Of a stretch of DNA of 64,000 bases, positions 37,942-46,725 are shown piece after piece. The position numbers were made by a program, and so were the translations under genes. The first letter of the stretch is position 1, and every line of letters begins with the position of its first letter. Under the pieces are notes generated by a model, which saw only the letters and a program-made list of their open reading frames with translations, was not told the origin of the DNA and searched no databases. Source of the DNA: Nodosilinea sp. E11 (GTDB lineage: Bacteria; Cyanobacteriota; Cyanobacteriia; Phormidesmidales; Phormidesmidaceae); assembly GCF_032813545.1 (NCBI RefSeq), contig NZ_CP136520.1, forward strand, positions 862,001 to 926,000. The letters are read 5' to 3'.

Positions 37942-38733
37942 ATGACCACGGCACTCGTAGGCTATTCTGGTTTTGTCGGGCAAACCATCCGTAAGCAATT
38001 TTCGCTTGACGAATTCTTTCGGTCAAACAACATAGAAACGATTAAAAATAAAGAGTTTGATCTGTGTGTTTGCGCCGCCGCTCCTGCCCAAAAATGGCTA
38101 GCCAACCGTGACCCTATATCCGATCGACAGAATATTGACTCGTTAATTAGTCACTTAGATAGTATAAAATGTCAAAACTTTATTTTGATTAGTACTGTAG
38201 ATGTCTTTAAAGATCCAATAAATGTAGACGAAGAAACGCCCGTCGACGAGCAAGACTTACACCCCTATGGCTTAAACCGTCGCTACCTAGAAACCTTTGT
38301 GGAGTCGCGTTTTTCGAAGCACTTAATAGTGAGGCTACCGGGCTTAGTTGGCCCTGGCCTGCGCAAAAACATAATCTTTGATTTTTTAAATGACAATAAT
38401 CTAGATGCTATTGACAGCCGAAATATATTTCAATTTTATCCCATGGTCAATCTCTGGTATGACATTCAAACGGCTTTAGAGCTACAGCTCAACCTTGTTC
38501 ACCTAACTGCTGAACCCATCAGTGTGTCCGACGTTGCTCGCGATGGTTTTGGCAAAGCATTTACTCATACTTTGCCGCGATCGCAGGTATGCTACGATTT
38601 CAAATCGATTTACGGTAAGCTGTTCAATGGTCACAGCGCCTATCAATACAGCCGGCGTGAAACGCTGCAGGCTATTCGTGCCTATGCACAATCAGAGCCC
38701 ACAGCCCAGATCAAAACCGGAGCAGATGCATGA
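37942..38733 (+). CDS. NAD-dependent sugar epimerase/reductase
   Basis: A 263-aa short-chain dehydrogenase resembling dTDP-dehydrorhamnose reductase. The cofactor loop is GYSGFVG, and ISTVDVFKD is the serine strand. The catalytic YxxxK appears as YGLNR: the lysine is replaced by arginine. ATG 37942 has AGGAG at 37929-37933 and is preferred to the longer TTG frame at 37858. Its stop overlaps the next start (ATGA). It probably makes or modifies a nucleotide sugar, but the altered site leaves activity open. Confidence 0.7.
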   Translation: MTTALVGYSGFVGQTIRKQFSLDEFFRSNNIETIKNKEFDLCVCAAAPAQKWLANRDPISDRQNIDSLISHLDSIKCQNFILISTVDVFKDPINVDEETPVDEQDLHPYGLNRRYLETFVESRFSKHLIVRLPGLVGPGLRKNIIFDFLNDNNLDAIDSRNIFQFYPMVNLWYDIQTALELQLNLVHLTAEPISVSDVARDGFGKAFTHTLPRSQVCYDFKSIYGKLFNGHSAYQYSRRETLQAIRAYAQSEPTAQIKTGADA

Positions 38734-39572
38734 GAATTGCCATATCTAACATTGCCTGGGATGTGGGCGACGACGAAGCCGTCGCTGAGCTACTTAGCCG
38801 CTATGGTATAGACGCGATTGATACGGCTCCAGGCAAGTACTTTGACAATTTACCCCAAACCACAGATAGGGACATTGAGCGCGTTAGCACCTGGTGGGCC
38901 GACCATGGAATTAGCATTACTGGAATGCAGGCCTTGCTCTTTGGTACTACCGGTCTAAATCTTTTTGGCGACCCGACCTCTAGAGATCAGATGTTGAGTC
39001 ACCTAGATGCCGTATGTCGCATTGGCTCAGGTTTAGGTGCCCCACGGTTGGCATTCGGCTCGCCTAAGAACCGTGACCGTAGTGGGTTGACTAGCGCTCA
39101 GACCGATACGCTAGCCTTAGAGTTTTTCCAGCGTCTTGGAGATATTGCAGGCAGCCATGGGGTAACCATTTGCCTCGAACCCAATCCACCCTGCTACGGC
39201 GCTAATTTCATGATAAATAGTGCTGAAACAGCGGCAGTCGTCAACCAGATTGCCCATCCATCTATTCGCATGCAGTTAGATACGGGGGCAATGACAATCA
39301 ATCAAGAATCGCCTGAAGATGTTGTTTTCACCTACGCTCCCATCATCGGACATATCCATGCCAGTGAACCAGGTCTGGTGCCTCTAGGAGAGGGCGGTTG
39401 CGATCACTCTGCCATAGGCCAAGTGATAAGCACTAAGCTACCCGACCAGATCGTTAGCATTGAGATGCTAGCTACCAACGGAAAAACAAATTTGGCCGCT
39501 ATTGAGCGGGCTCTTAAAGTAGCCATTCGCTATTATCGAAACGATTCAACTACAGAAAAAGTATACGCATGA
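38730..39572 (+). CDS. TIM-barrel sugar isomerase/epimerase (AP-endonuclease-2 family)
   Basis: A 280-aa protein of the xylose-isomerase-like TIM-barrel family. Candidate metal ligands are Glu in CLEPNPPCYG, Asp in QLDTGAMT, His in GHIHASEPG and Glu in SIEMLA. Family members isomerise or epimerise sugars, often as phosphates. It is coupled on both sides by 4-nt ATGA overlaps, so it acts with its neighbours. The substrate is unknown. Confidence 0.8.
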   Translation: MRIAISNIAWDVGDDEAVAELLSRYGIDAIDTAPGKYFDNLPQTTDRDIERVSTWWADHGISITGMQALLFGTTGLNLFGDPTSRDQMLSHLDAVCRIGSGLGAPRLAFGSPKNRDRSGLTSAQTDTLALEFFQRLGDIAGSHGVTICLEPNPPCYGANFMINSAETAAVVNQIAHPSIRMQLDTGAMTINQESPEDVVFTYAPIIGHIHASEPGLVPLGEGGCDHSAIGQVISTKLPDQIVSIEMLATNGKTNLAAIERALKVAIRYYRNDSTTEKVYA

Positions 39573-39925
39573 AGTGGTTCATTCTGCTGTCTGGTATTGC
39601 CGCTAACGCGTCAGCTAGCGCTCTAATTAAGTTTGCTATGTTACCGCCTCGTCAATTTCCTTCTCTAAGCGATCCTGCGGCAGGGCTGAGCAACTGGCCA
39701 TTTTGGTTAGGGTTAACACTGTATGGAGCTACCTTTTTACTGTACACAGCTGCGTTATCGATCCTACCTTTAAATATAGCGCACCCCATCATGACCTCAG
39801 GTGCTGTAGCAACAGTAGCAATCCTATCCCTAGTCATTTTTCGAGAGCCGTTCTATTGGAGTACTGGTATAGGCATTGGATTAGTAGTAGCAGGAGTTAT
39901 TCTCATTACTGCTCGCGTTAACTAA
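39569..39925 (+). CDS. Small four-helix transporter, SMR/EamA (ArnE-like)
   Basis: A 118-aa integral membrane protein with four predicted helices. The third helix starts ALSILPLNIAHPIMTSGA and the fourth follows FREPFYW, the pattern of ArnE/ArnF and small EamA-type half-transporters. Those flip a polyprenyl-phosphate sugar across the inner membrane. ATG 39569 overlaps the preceding stop. A GT2 able to make such a lipid-linked sugar follows 26 bp later, which supports a flippase role (inference). Confidence 0.78.
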   Translation: MKWFILLSGIAANASASALIKFAMLPPRQFPSLSDPAAGLSNWPFWLGLTLYGATFLLYTAALSILPLNIAHPIMTSGAVATVAILSLVIFREPFYWSTGIGIGLVVAGVILITARVN

Positions 39926-39951
39926 ATGGGGTTGTATTTACGGGTTTTACC

Positions 39952-40755
39952 ATGTCCTTAAACGATCAGCTAAACTGGCAAGTACCTGAGTTTGATACTC
40001 CCCTTTGGTTAGGCAAAACTAAACCCTGGTGCGTTGTCATTCCGGTCATTAATGAAGGGTCTCGCATTGGTCAGCTAATTTACCAAATGTCAGACCTCAA
40101 AATCATGGAACTGGCAGACGTGGTGATTGTAGATGGGGGTAGTACTGACGGATCGTTAGATCAGGCTGTGCTTCAGCATCAAGGTGTGCGGGGTCTGCTG
40201 GTGAAAAGAGGACCAGGTAAACTTAGTGCTCAACTCCGTTGTGCCTATGCTTTCGCCCTCAACCAGGGCTATGAAGGTATAGTCACGATTGATGGAAACA
40301 ACAAAGACGACCCAGAGGCCATACAACGTTTTATTGCGGCCTTAAAAAGCGGCATAGATTTCGTTCAAGCTTCGCGCTATGTGCCGGGAGGAATCGGTAA
40401 AAACACTCCCAAAATCCGTGAATTTGCGATTCGATGGATTCATGCTCCCCTACTCAGCATCTCTTCTGGATTTAACTGGACCGATACCACCCAGGGTTTT
40501 AGAGCCTATAGCCGTCAACTGCTTTTAGATCCTGCCGTTGCCCCCTTCCGCGATGTGTTTTTGACCTATGAACTTCTAGCCTATCTCTCCTATAGAGCAC
40601 CAAAGCTAGGCTATCGCTGCATTGAGCTGCCAACTGCTCGTCGGTATCCGGCTACAGGCAAAGTGCCGACTAAAATCAGCAGCGTTAGTGGTAATCTGTC
40701 CGTATTCTCGATACTTATTCGAGCATGCCTTGGCGCTTATAATCCCAGGCGCTAG
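39952..40755 (+). CDS. DPM1/ArnC-like GT2 family glycosyltransferase
   Basis: A 267-aa GT2 enzyme without membrane segments. It has WCVVIPVINEGSRI (about residues 24-37), VDGGSTDGS, GPGKLSAQLR and the metal region TIDGNNKDDP, followed by DTTQGFRAYS, all typical of DPM1-type enzymes that use polyprenyl phosphate as acceptor. It ends the operon begun at 35571. A decayed homologue lies at 46251-46511 (about 36 of 75 aligned residues identical by hand count). Confidence 0.82.
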   Translation: MSLNDQLNWQVPEFDTPLWLGKTKPWCVVIPVINEGSRIGQLIYQMSDLKIMELADVVIVDGGSTDGSLDQAVLQHQGVRGLLVKRGPGKLSAQLRCAYAFALNQGYEGIVTIDGNNKDDPEAIQRFIAALKSGIDFVQASRYVPGGIGKNTPKIREFAIRWIHAPLLSISSGFNWTDTTQGFRAYSRQLLLDPAVAPFRDVFLTYELLAYLSYRAPKLGYRCIELPTARRYPATGKVPTKISSVSGNLSVFSILIRACLGAYNPRR

Positions 40756-40870
40756 GTGATCCAGCACAGCGGACACGATTCCTAGATCATAAAATGTTTC
40801 AGGTCGGGCTGCGGTTGAACTATTAGATATAATTATTTTTTGTTCGCGGCAGGCATCAAGTTTTTCACAT

Positions 40871-42580
40871 TTATTCAACTACATCAGAGTCTGTAACTGA
40901 GTAGATGGTTGGCAGTCCAACGGCTTCAGGGTTAAGCCGTTCTCCTTCCAAAAAAATATTTAGGTATGGATCATTAGCTTCCACTCGAACAACTTTTCGT
41001 CTATCGCCGTTTTCAAATATCACAAACCTTCCAGGACTGTACTCACGCAAGTTTTCTTCAGTACTTGGAACAAAGAATCCCGTCCAGTGCAAGGCAATTC
41101 CCCGACTCCAATTCTCGTCAGATATGTAGAACGCTTCCTCTGACTTCTTTGCCAGTTCTTCACTTTTTTTTAGGCAATTCCAGGCCTGGGTAGCGTCTAA
41201 AACACGGTCTCTAGGCACAACCATTGTCCAGCTTTCTGGATAAATCGGCACGGATACAGTGTTGATTTCGTTAACAGGTTGGTCTTGCAACGCTACAGTA
41301 CTTAAACAGAGCGAGCCGCTAAAATCCGGACCTACGGCAATTCTCATACGTGGCCAGCCAAGTTCTATAGTCCAAGGGAGCGAGAGCACGTGAATGGCAA
41401 TTAGTAATGAGAAAAATACCTTTTTTACCTTTCTCGACAAAGGGGTTTTAGACCTTGAACTGATCAAGGCTATCAAGATAAAAATTACGAGAATGTTGAT
41501 TCCCATAAAGTATCGGTCGGGAAAAGTTGTGAGATAGCCGCCAAGTATCTCCGTCAGAATTGGCCTCATATACACAGTGGCCACTAAGAAGATTGACAGC
41601 GTCACGGTGCCCATGCTGACCAGCAAAAGCGCTGGATCTCTTTTATCCGTAGTCCGAAGTAGATAGAAGAACAAACCTCCTAAAATACCTGTCAATACAA
41701 CTGTCAAAACATCGTTTAGGCTGCCGTAGAAAGGAAAGATAATCGGATACAGCAATGGCCTTGCTAGCGCAGTTTCAATTAAACTGGTAAAGCGCATTGA
41801 TCCAGCCACTTCGACACTCGCTGTGTCGGCAGCAGTAACTATTCTAAGAATAATTAGAAAGCCCAGGCCGAGGAAGAGGAGTGCGTACTGCTTGCCCCAG
41901 TTACGTAGAGCCACAAAAAGTTGACGAGCATCAAAACCTCGAAGCGAAAAAAGCGACAGTATCGGCACTAGTAAAAAACAAACTGGGTTAGTGGCAGCAC
42001 AGACCAGCAAAGATAAATCAATTGCTACCCTATTGCCTTTTTTTCTAATCCTCAAAACCATGAGCAGCAGAGCTAAAAAAACAAACAAATAGCCTATATT
42101 AACAATTCTCCCAATCACTTCGTTAGCTGTGTTGCCAAGGGGAAGGAAAATAGCTAGAAAAAATAAAGCCCACCTGAAGCGAAGGGGCAAAACTCCTGCA
42201 GTTGCCCACCAGGCCAGCAGGGCAACTATAGAAAAAAAGAAGTAGCTCCACAGGGTGACAGTGACTGGTAGGCAGCTTAATTCATTACCGCAAAATAAAC
42301 TTGAGGACGTAGAAGCAAGCCAAAGAAATAGTATGTTTCCCCAAACAAAGTAATCTGATCGAGCATGGAGAAAAACATAATCCCACCCATTTGTCATTGC
42401 TATTGCAGTCCAAGCCCCGTCCTCTGCATATATGACTGGGTTTAGCAGTGGATCAAGATTTCTTAGGGCTAATATAAACATCCCAAGAATCAGCATTAAA
42501 ATTAGCTGAATGGGTTGAGGCAAGGCCTTGAGTTTTTGACTGGCGGCAAATATTTTAGCAGTCCACTTTTTCCAAGACAT
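40871..42580 (-). CDS. GT-C-like membrane protein with C-terminal GDxRKV domain
   Basis: A 569-aa protein with about 10-12 membrane helices over residues 20-400. The first outer loop carries acidic residues (NPVIYAEDGAW), as in GT-C glycosyltransferases that use lipid-linked sugars. The C-terminal 83 residues (487-569) form a non-membrane domain with NWSRGI, ENGDRRKVVRVE and FLEGERL...VGLP; a related domain is inside the neighbouring 42885-46055 protein. It converges with the operon ending at 40755. Family not firmly recognised; glycosyl transfer is inferred. Confidence 0.65.
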   Translation of the reverse strand: MSWKKWTAKIFAASQKLKALPQPIQLILMLILGMFILALRNLDPLLNPVIYAEDGAWTAIAMTNGWDYVFLHARSDYFVWGNILFLWLASTSSSLFCGNELSCLPVTVTLWSYFFFSIVALLAWWATAGVLPLRFRWALFFLAIFLPLGNTANEVIGRIVNIGYLFVFLALLLMVLRIRKKGNRVAIDLSLLVCAATNPVCFLLVPILSLFSLRGFDARQLFVALRNWGKQYALLFLGLGFLIILRIVTAADTASVEVAGSMRFTSLIETALARPLLYPIIFPFYGSLNDVLTVVLTGILGGLFFYLLRTTDKRDPALLLVSMGTVTLSIFLVATVYMRPILTEILGGYLTTFPDRYFMGINILVIFILIALISSRSKTPLSRKVKKVFFSLLIAIHVLSLPWTIELGWPRMRIAVGPDFSGSLCLSTVALQDQPVNEINTVSVPIYPESWTMVVPRDRVLDATQAWNCLKKSEELAKKSEEAFYISDENWSRGIALHWTGFFVPSTEENLREYSPGRFVIFENGDRRKVVRVEANDPYLNIFLEGERLNPEAVGLPTIYSVTDSDVVE

Positions 42581-42884
42581 TATCTATACTTAGCTGTCTA
42601 TCAACAAGTCTACAACATTAGGTAGAACGGCCTCTATCATCGTTTCGGGCACCTACGACCACTTGTGAATAGCTTGTCTGAACTATTTAGTCCTGCCGTA
42701 GGCTGGGTTAGCGTCAGCATAACCCAACAAAACCGTTGCTGGTGTTGGGTTTCGCTTCGCTCAACGCCAACCTACATTAGAACTTTTGTCAGTCAATCAG
42801 ATCTCAAAGTCCTGTGCTGTATGAATTTGAGTTCCCTTGTCACCCGCTAAGCTCTTTCATAGTCAGCAAGAAGAGCAAAATTTC
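42581..42884. other. Gene-free stretch containing a palindromic repeat
   Basis: About 300 bp between two membrane-protein genes on the same strand. It contains the cyanobacterial-type repeat listed separately at 42698-42775. The short plus-strand frame here is a by-product of that repeat. Confidence 0.5.
42698..42775. repeat. Palindromic GTAGG-TGG / AACCCAACA repeat
   Basis: The outer arms GTAGGCTGG and CCAACCTAC pair with one mismatch. Inside, AACCCAACA (42721-42729) pairs perfectly with TGTTGGGTT (42743-42751) around a 13-nt loop. This matches the class of short, non-coding palindromic repeats that are abundant in filamentous cyanobacteria. Confidence 0.7.
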
Positions 42885-45800
42885 TTACTTAAAGTTCCGA
42901 TTTAGTAGTTCAAGATTAGTTATGCTAATTTTCTGGCAAGCGTTAGCATTGTCCAAGTCAATGCGAATACCGTGAATTATTTTTTGGTTAACCCAGTAAG
43001 ACGATGAGTCAAGGGGAACAATCATTACTCCTTCACCCGCTGTAAATTTGAGGCTTGATTTCTCATAAGCACCAAGATGATGATCTCCCCACCAAAAAAC
43101 TTGTATTGTAGGATCAGAAATTTTACCAATACAGGAAAAGTTGAACCTAAGCAAGCCAGCATTTTGCCCAGACAAACCTAAATTATTGGCATCAAAGCTA
43201 ATGCTTGGGTCGTCGCCAGCCACCTTGTAGAAACCATTCTCTTTAGTAAAATCTTTTAAAGAGGATCTTTTGATATCTAAACTTTTAACAAAATCCATTT
43301 TACGCTCTAGCTTAGCTAGTGAGCGCCCCCATGAAATGGGTATCTTATGCAAGAAAGACTGAGAAAATGCACGTTGGAAGAGTGCATCTCTGTAATCATT
43401 TAGAGATTCAGGGGTAACAGGAACTCTAAACAAATCAGGATGACCAACTGTTTTGGATTCCAGAGAATTACCATCAAGCCATATCACATTGCTTTCGCTC
43501 TCTACTCTTTTAACCTTTCTTACATCACCTCCACTTAGGACAATCTGATCACCAGGGTTAATAATACCAATCAGTTCAGGATCATCAGAGATAATTGCAG
43601 CTTCGCTTCTATGGATACCACGCTCCCAACTTAAATCTGTTAAGTTTTTGGGAGTAGACTGAATTTCTGATTTACTTTTATCTTGCCAATGTTTCTTACT
43701 ATAACCAATAGTAAATCCTTCTTCGTACCGAGGAATATAATTTTCAACCACAAATCTGTAAAGGTAAGGATTCCGAAGTGCAAGCCCACCACCGTCATGG
43801 TTAATATTAGATCCTTCTAGAAGAGCAATTCTTGGCAAGTTAGAGGACAGTTTTTGAACTACACGTTTTTGTTGAACGAGCGATGCCATGTTGTATGGTG
43901 CTGTTATAGAGACAAGCGGCCTGCGGTTAAAATAAAAATATTGTGCATTCCGGGATGTCAGATCTAGGTAGGTCTCACCGGGTAGTATTTTTTCATCTAG
44001 TAACTTGTTAAGTCGATAGAGACGATCCCAATGATCCTCTTGTACGTAAACCTTACCAAGGTTAGGAAGTCCAAAACTTTGTCCGTCCCTTAACATTGGT
44101 GTATTTATTTGCGAAGAACTAACGGATCCCAAATTGGAAAAGGATAAAGGGGAAAAGTTTAGAGCCGCACACATGCTCGCAACCAACAATACTAGCGGCG
44201 TTCTATGAATGGGTTTTATCAGATGCCACAAAGAAATTGGAAATAAAATTGCCCATCCAAAGATTGAAACAAGCCCTGGACGAGATACACCCCCCGGATC
44301 AATGCGACCCATAGAGTAGGGTATTAATAACAAAATAAAAATTAAGACAACAATAATAGGAAGGGTCCCTTCTTTATTTCGATTTTTTTTATCTTTGATC
44401 AAGATATAAATTACTAAAAGACAAGCTAACGGGATTGCAGCCCAAGACATACGCACTATTTCAAATAGAAAACCAGATTTAGTAGGTTCTTGCCAACTTA
44501 AATGCCAAGGTATGCCGTAAGCAATTTGGTTAATTGAGCTATTTTCCAATACATATCTAGTAGCACCAAAGAGCATTACCCCTAAGGGTGTTACAAGTAG
44601 AGAAATGCTTAGGATAAAGAGAGAGCCACCAATATTGCTCCAGTTGCGATTGTCGCAATGTAAAAAACGCCTTGCGAAGTAAATAGCCATCACTGCAGAG
44701 GATGCAACAAGTAGAAGGCCTTGTGGAGGAACCCCTAAAATGACAAAAGGTGCAGTTAATATCCAAACACTGAGCCATTTTGATGGATTTTCTCTTAAGT
44801 AGAAACTAAACCACAGACATAGAAAAGGTGTCAGGAAAAGAAACGACAACCGCCCACCTACTAAAAAAAAGATAGAGACAAATGCTAGACCAACACTATT
44901 GGAGAAATAATATATTGATACAAATGCTACAAAAGCTAAAAGTGCAAAACTAAGACGACTTGCCTCTGCAATGCTTGCAGCAGAAGAATCATAAAATATT
45001 GACGAAAGAAAAAGACTTAAGTCATTGTCAATTAATCCATGAGGCGGAATGTAATCTATATAGGGAATTTTTCCATATATATAAGACCACCAGCCAATCA
45101 ATTGTTCACCAAAATGATAGTCATCTGGGCTAATATTAGGAGAAAAAGTATTTCCAAGCTTCAAGCCTACTAGAAGCGAAAATAAGGCTACTGGCGATAA
45201 TAGCGCAGTCAAATTTTTCGTTTCAAAATTCCTACGGTATCGCAAAACTAAATCGCTCAAACCTAACAAAATTAGCCCAGAGACTAGAATTTTTAGCCAG
45301 ATCGTTGTTTCATATTGAGTCAGGGAGCCATCCTGTTGTAAAAGCTTCGCAGGATAAAGCGTTAGAAAAATAAAAGGAAGTCCAATTTGGCTCAAAAACA
45401 AAAGTTTAGGAAGAAAACGGGAAAACTTATGGGGACTACGAAGTGCCAAAATAAGGGTAGCTATCAAACCTAAGGCAGCAGTCAAATATGTCAGGCTTGC
45501 AAATTTAGAAACATTATTGTTATCTATAACTAAAACTGATGCACGTCCTAGTATAAGTGCAGCCTCCAATGGTATTAGAGAGAGAAAAAGGATAGCAAGT
45601 ACATTTAATCCAAGCGCTTCGGCACCCAGAATTTTTGGGGATTGGTATCTAGAAGCTACTGAGATGAAGATAATTCCAACAGCAGACACTGGGAATAAAT
45701 TTTCATTACTCCAACCTCCTAGTATTTGGCTAAACATCGCTGCAATGGTTGGCAATGACCACCAAATTAGCTGGACTGAAAAAGATCTGGAGTATTTCTC

Positions 45801-46055
45801 ACTATCATTATTTTTCAGTCTTCGTATTAACGAAACAAAAATATTAAACGAAATAAATGATGTTAAAATAAAAACAGGCATTGCAAGAAGATCTTGCAGT
45901 TTATCACTGTCAGACCAAGTGATATTGCCGACAATAAAGTCAGAATAGACCGGTGGGCTTGCGACTTTTAAGCTAAGTATTAGTGAGATTGAAGCTATTG
46001 TGATTGAAGCAATAGCAGTAGCAAAAAATTCGATAATAGAGAGTTGTTTAGTCAT
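42885..46055 (-). CDS. Large GT-C-like membrane protein with soluble C-terminal domains
   Basis: A protein of 1056 aa from ATG 46055, or 1076 aa from GTG 46115; the start is unresolved and neither has a good ribosome site. Residue numbers here use the longer form. About 18 membrane helices span 25-670. An outer loop has SPDDYHFGEQ (about 330), the acidic DDxHxGE pattern of GT-C enzymes. A soluble region follows: a domain at 826-898 (LSWERGI, GGDVRKVKRVE, WLDGNSL, VGHP) like that at the end of the 40871-42580 protein, and a beta-rich C-terminus. The gene is strongly AT-rich compared with the flanks, suggesting transfer. Confidence 0.65.
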   Translation of the reverse strand: MTKQLSIIEFFATAIASITIASISLILSLKVASPPVYSDFIVGNITWSDSDKLQDLLAMPVFILTSFISFNIFVSLIRRLKNNDSEKYSRSFSVQLIWWSLPTIAAMFSQILGGWSNENLFPVSAVGIIFISVASRYQSPKILGAEALGLNVLAILFLSLIPLEAALILGRASVLVIDNNNVSKFASLTYLTAALGLIATLILALRSPHKFSRFLPKLLFLSQIGLPFIFLTLYPAKLLQQDGSLTQYETTIWLKILVSGLILLGLSDLVLRYRRNFETKNLTALLSPVALFSLLVGLKLGNTFSPNISPDDYHFGEQLIGWWSYIYGKIPYIDYIPPHGLIDNDLSLFLSSIFYDSSAASIAEASRLSFALLAFVAFVSIYYFSNSVGLAFVSIFFLVGGRLSFLFLTPFLCLWFSFYLRENPSKWLSVWILTAPFVILGVPPQGLLLVASSAVMAIYFARRFLHCDNRNWSNIGGSLFILSISLLVTPLGVMLFGATRYVLENSSINQIAYGIPWHLSWQEPTKSGFLFEIVRMSWAAIPLACLLVIYILIKDKKNRNKEGTLPIIVVLIFILLLIPYSMGRIDPGGVSRPGLVSIFGWAILFPISLWHLIKPIHRTPLVLLVASMCAALNFSPLSFSNLGSVSSSQINTPMLRDGQSFGLPNLGKVYVQEDHWDRLYRLNKLLDEKILPGETYLDLTSRNAQYFYFNRRPLVSITAPYNMASLVQQKRVVQKLSSNLPRIALLEGSNINHDGGGLALRNPYLYRFVVENYIPRYEEGFTIGYSKKHWQDKSKSEIQSTPKNLTDLSWERGIHRSEAAIISDDPELIGIINPGDQIVLSGGDVRKVKRVESESNVIWLDGNSLESKTVGHPDLFRVPVTPESLNDYRDALFQRAFSQSFLHKIPISWGRSLAKLERKMDFVKSLDIKRSSLKDFTKENGFYKVAGDDPSISFDANNLGLSGQNAGLLRFNFSCIGKISDPTIQVFWWGDHHLGAYEKSSLKFTAGEGVMIVPLDSSSYWVNQKIIHGIRIDLDNANACQKISITNLELLNRNFK

Positions 46056-46725
46056 TGTTGCATGTATTTTTTGTCGTCTGCTTGATGGTTGGTTTATATC
46101 TTCTGAAAAATGCACTGAGTAGGCTCTTTAGAGTCGATGGATTGCCTTTAACTATTAATCTTGGTTAGCACCTTTCCCTTCGGATATTGACGAATGGCTG
46201 GAAGTTCAATATGGCGATAACAGACCTACGTACTTGATGCGAGAGATCGGCTAGCAATTCATAAATAATAACCTCGGCATTCCCATCTGTTGCAAAAAAC
46301 TCAATTCAAGTGAGCCGTATTTACTGCCACCATCACCAATGATGATGGTGGCAGTGGCATTGATTTTTAAAGGACACATTCTAGTGAACGAGTTCTTAAT
46401 GCGATCGCCTTCATGAATGACATTAATCACAAAACACCAAGAATACTGCTTGCCTATCTAAAGGGGCATCTCAAAAGCAGGGATTTGCCAAATAGTACGA
46501 ACTTCTGGAGAAACAATAAGTCGTCATATTCTTTTCTTTGAGTGTGCCATATTACCATACTGGACAACGCGTTAGAGCCTATGCCTCGGCATAGGCTCGT
46601 CCATTTGCAAGGGATTTAGGGTGTAACTTGATTCCTGCAGGGTGGACTACGCAACTGGAATGCACTCGTTGAGTATTTTGCCAAAAGTGGGTACTCCCGT
46701 TTACACTAGACGGCTAGCGTAGGCT
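46056..46725. other. Long intergenic stretch with a decayed glycosyltransferase
   Basis: No intact gene is present. Bases 46251-46511 hold a minus-strand remnant of a DPM1-like GT2, listed as a pseudogene. Within it a 13-bp perfect inverted repeat (46323-46335 with 46343-46355, loop of 7) falls on the GDGGS-coding part. The rest shows nothing recognisable. Confidence 0.55.
46251..46511 (-). pseudogene. Remnant of DPM1-like GT2 glycosyltransferase
   Basis: Translated on the minus strand, this reads (start lost) WQIPAFEMPL-stop-IGKQYSWCFV...NVIHEGDRI...DGGSKYGSLEL, ending in TAG at 46251-46253. It aligns without gaps over 75 positions with about residues 9-83 of the intact GT2 at 39952-40755; about 36 are identical by hand count. 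A conserved Trp codon has become TAG. The C-terminal two-thirds are missing. It is a degraded paralogue, too diverged for a recent duplication. Confidence 0.75.

Noticed and set aside
42665..42850. 61-codon plus-strand frame between the two membrane-protein genes
   Set aside because: It is formed by the palindromic repeat at 42698-42775 and its flanks, with no family or codon support.
46323..46355. 13-bp inverted repeat as a terminator or IS end
   Set aside because: It falls on the glycine-rich coding part of the GT2 remnant and has no T-run or partner repeat.
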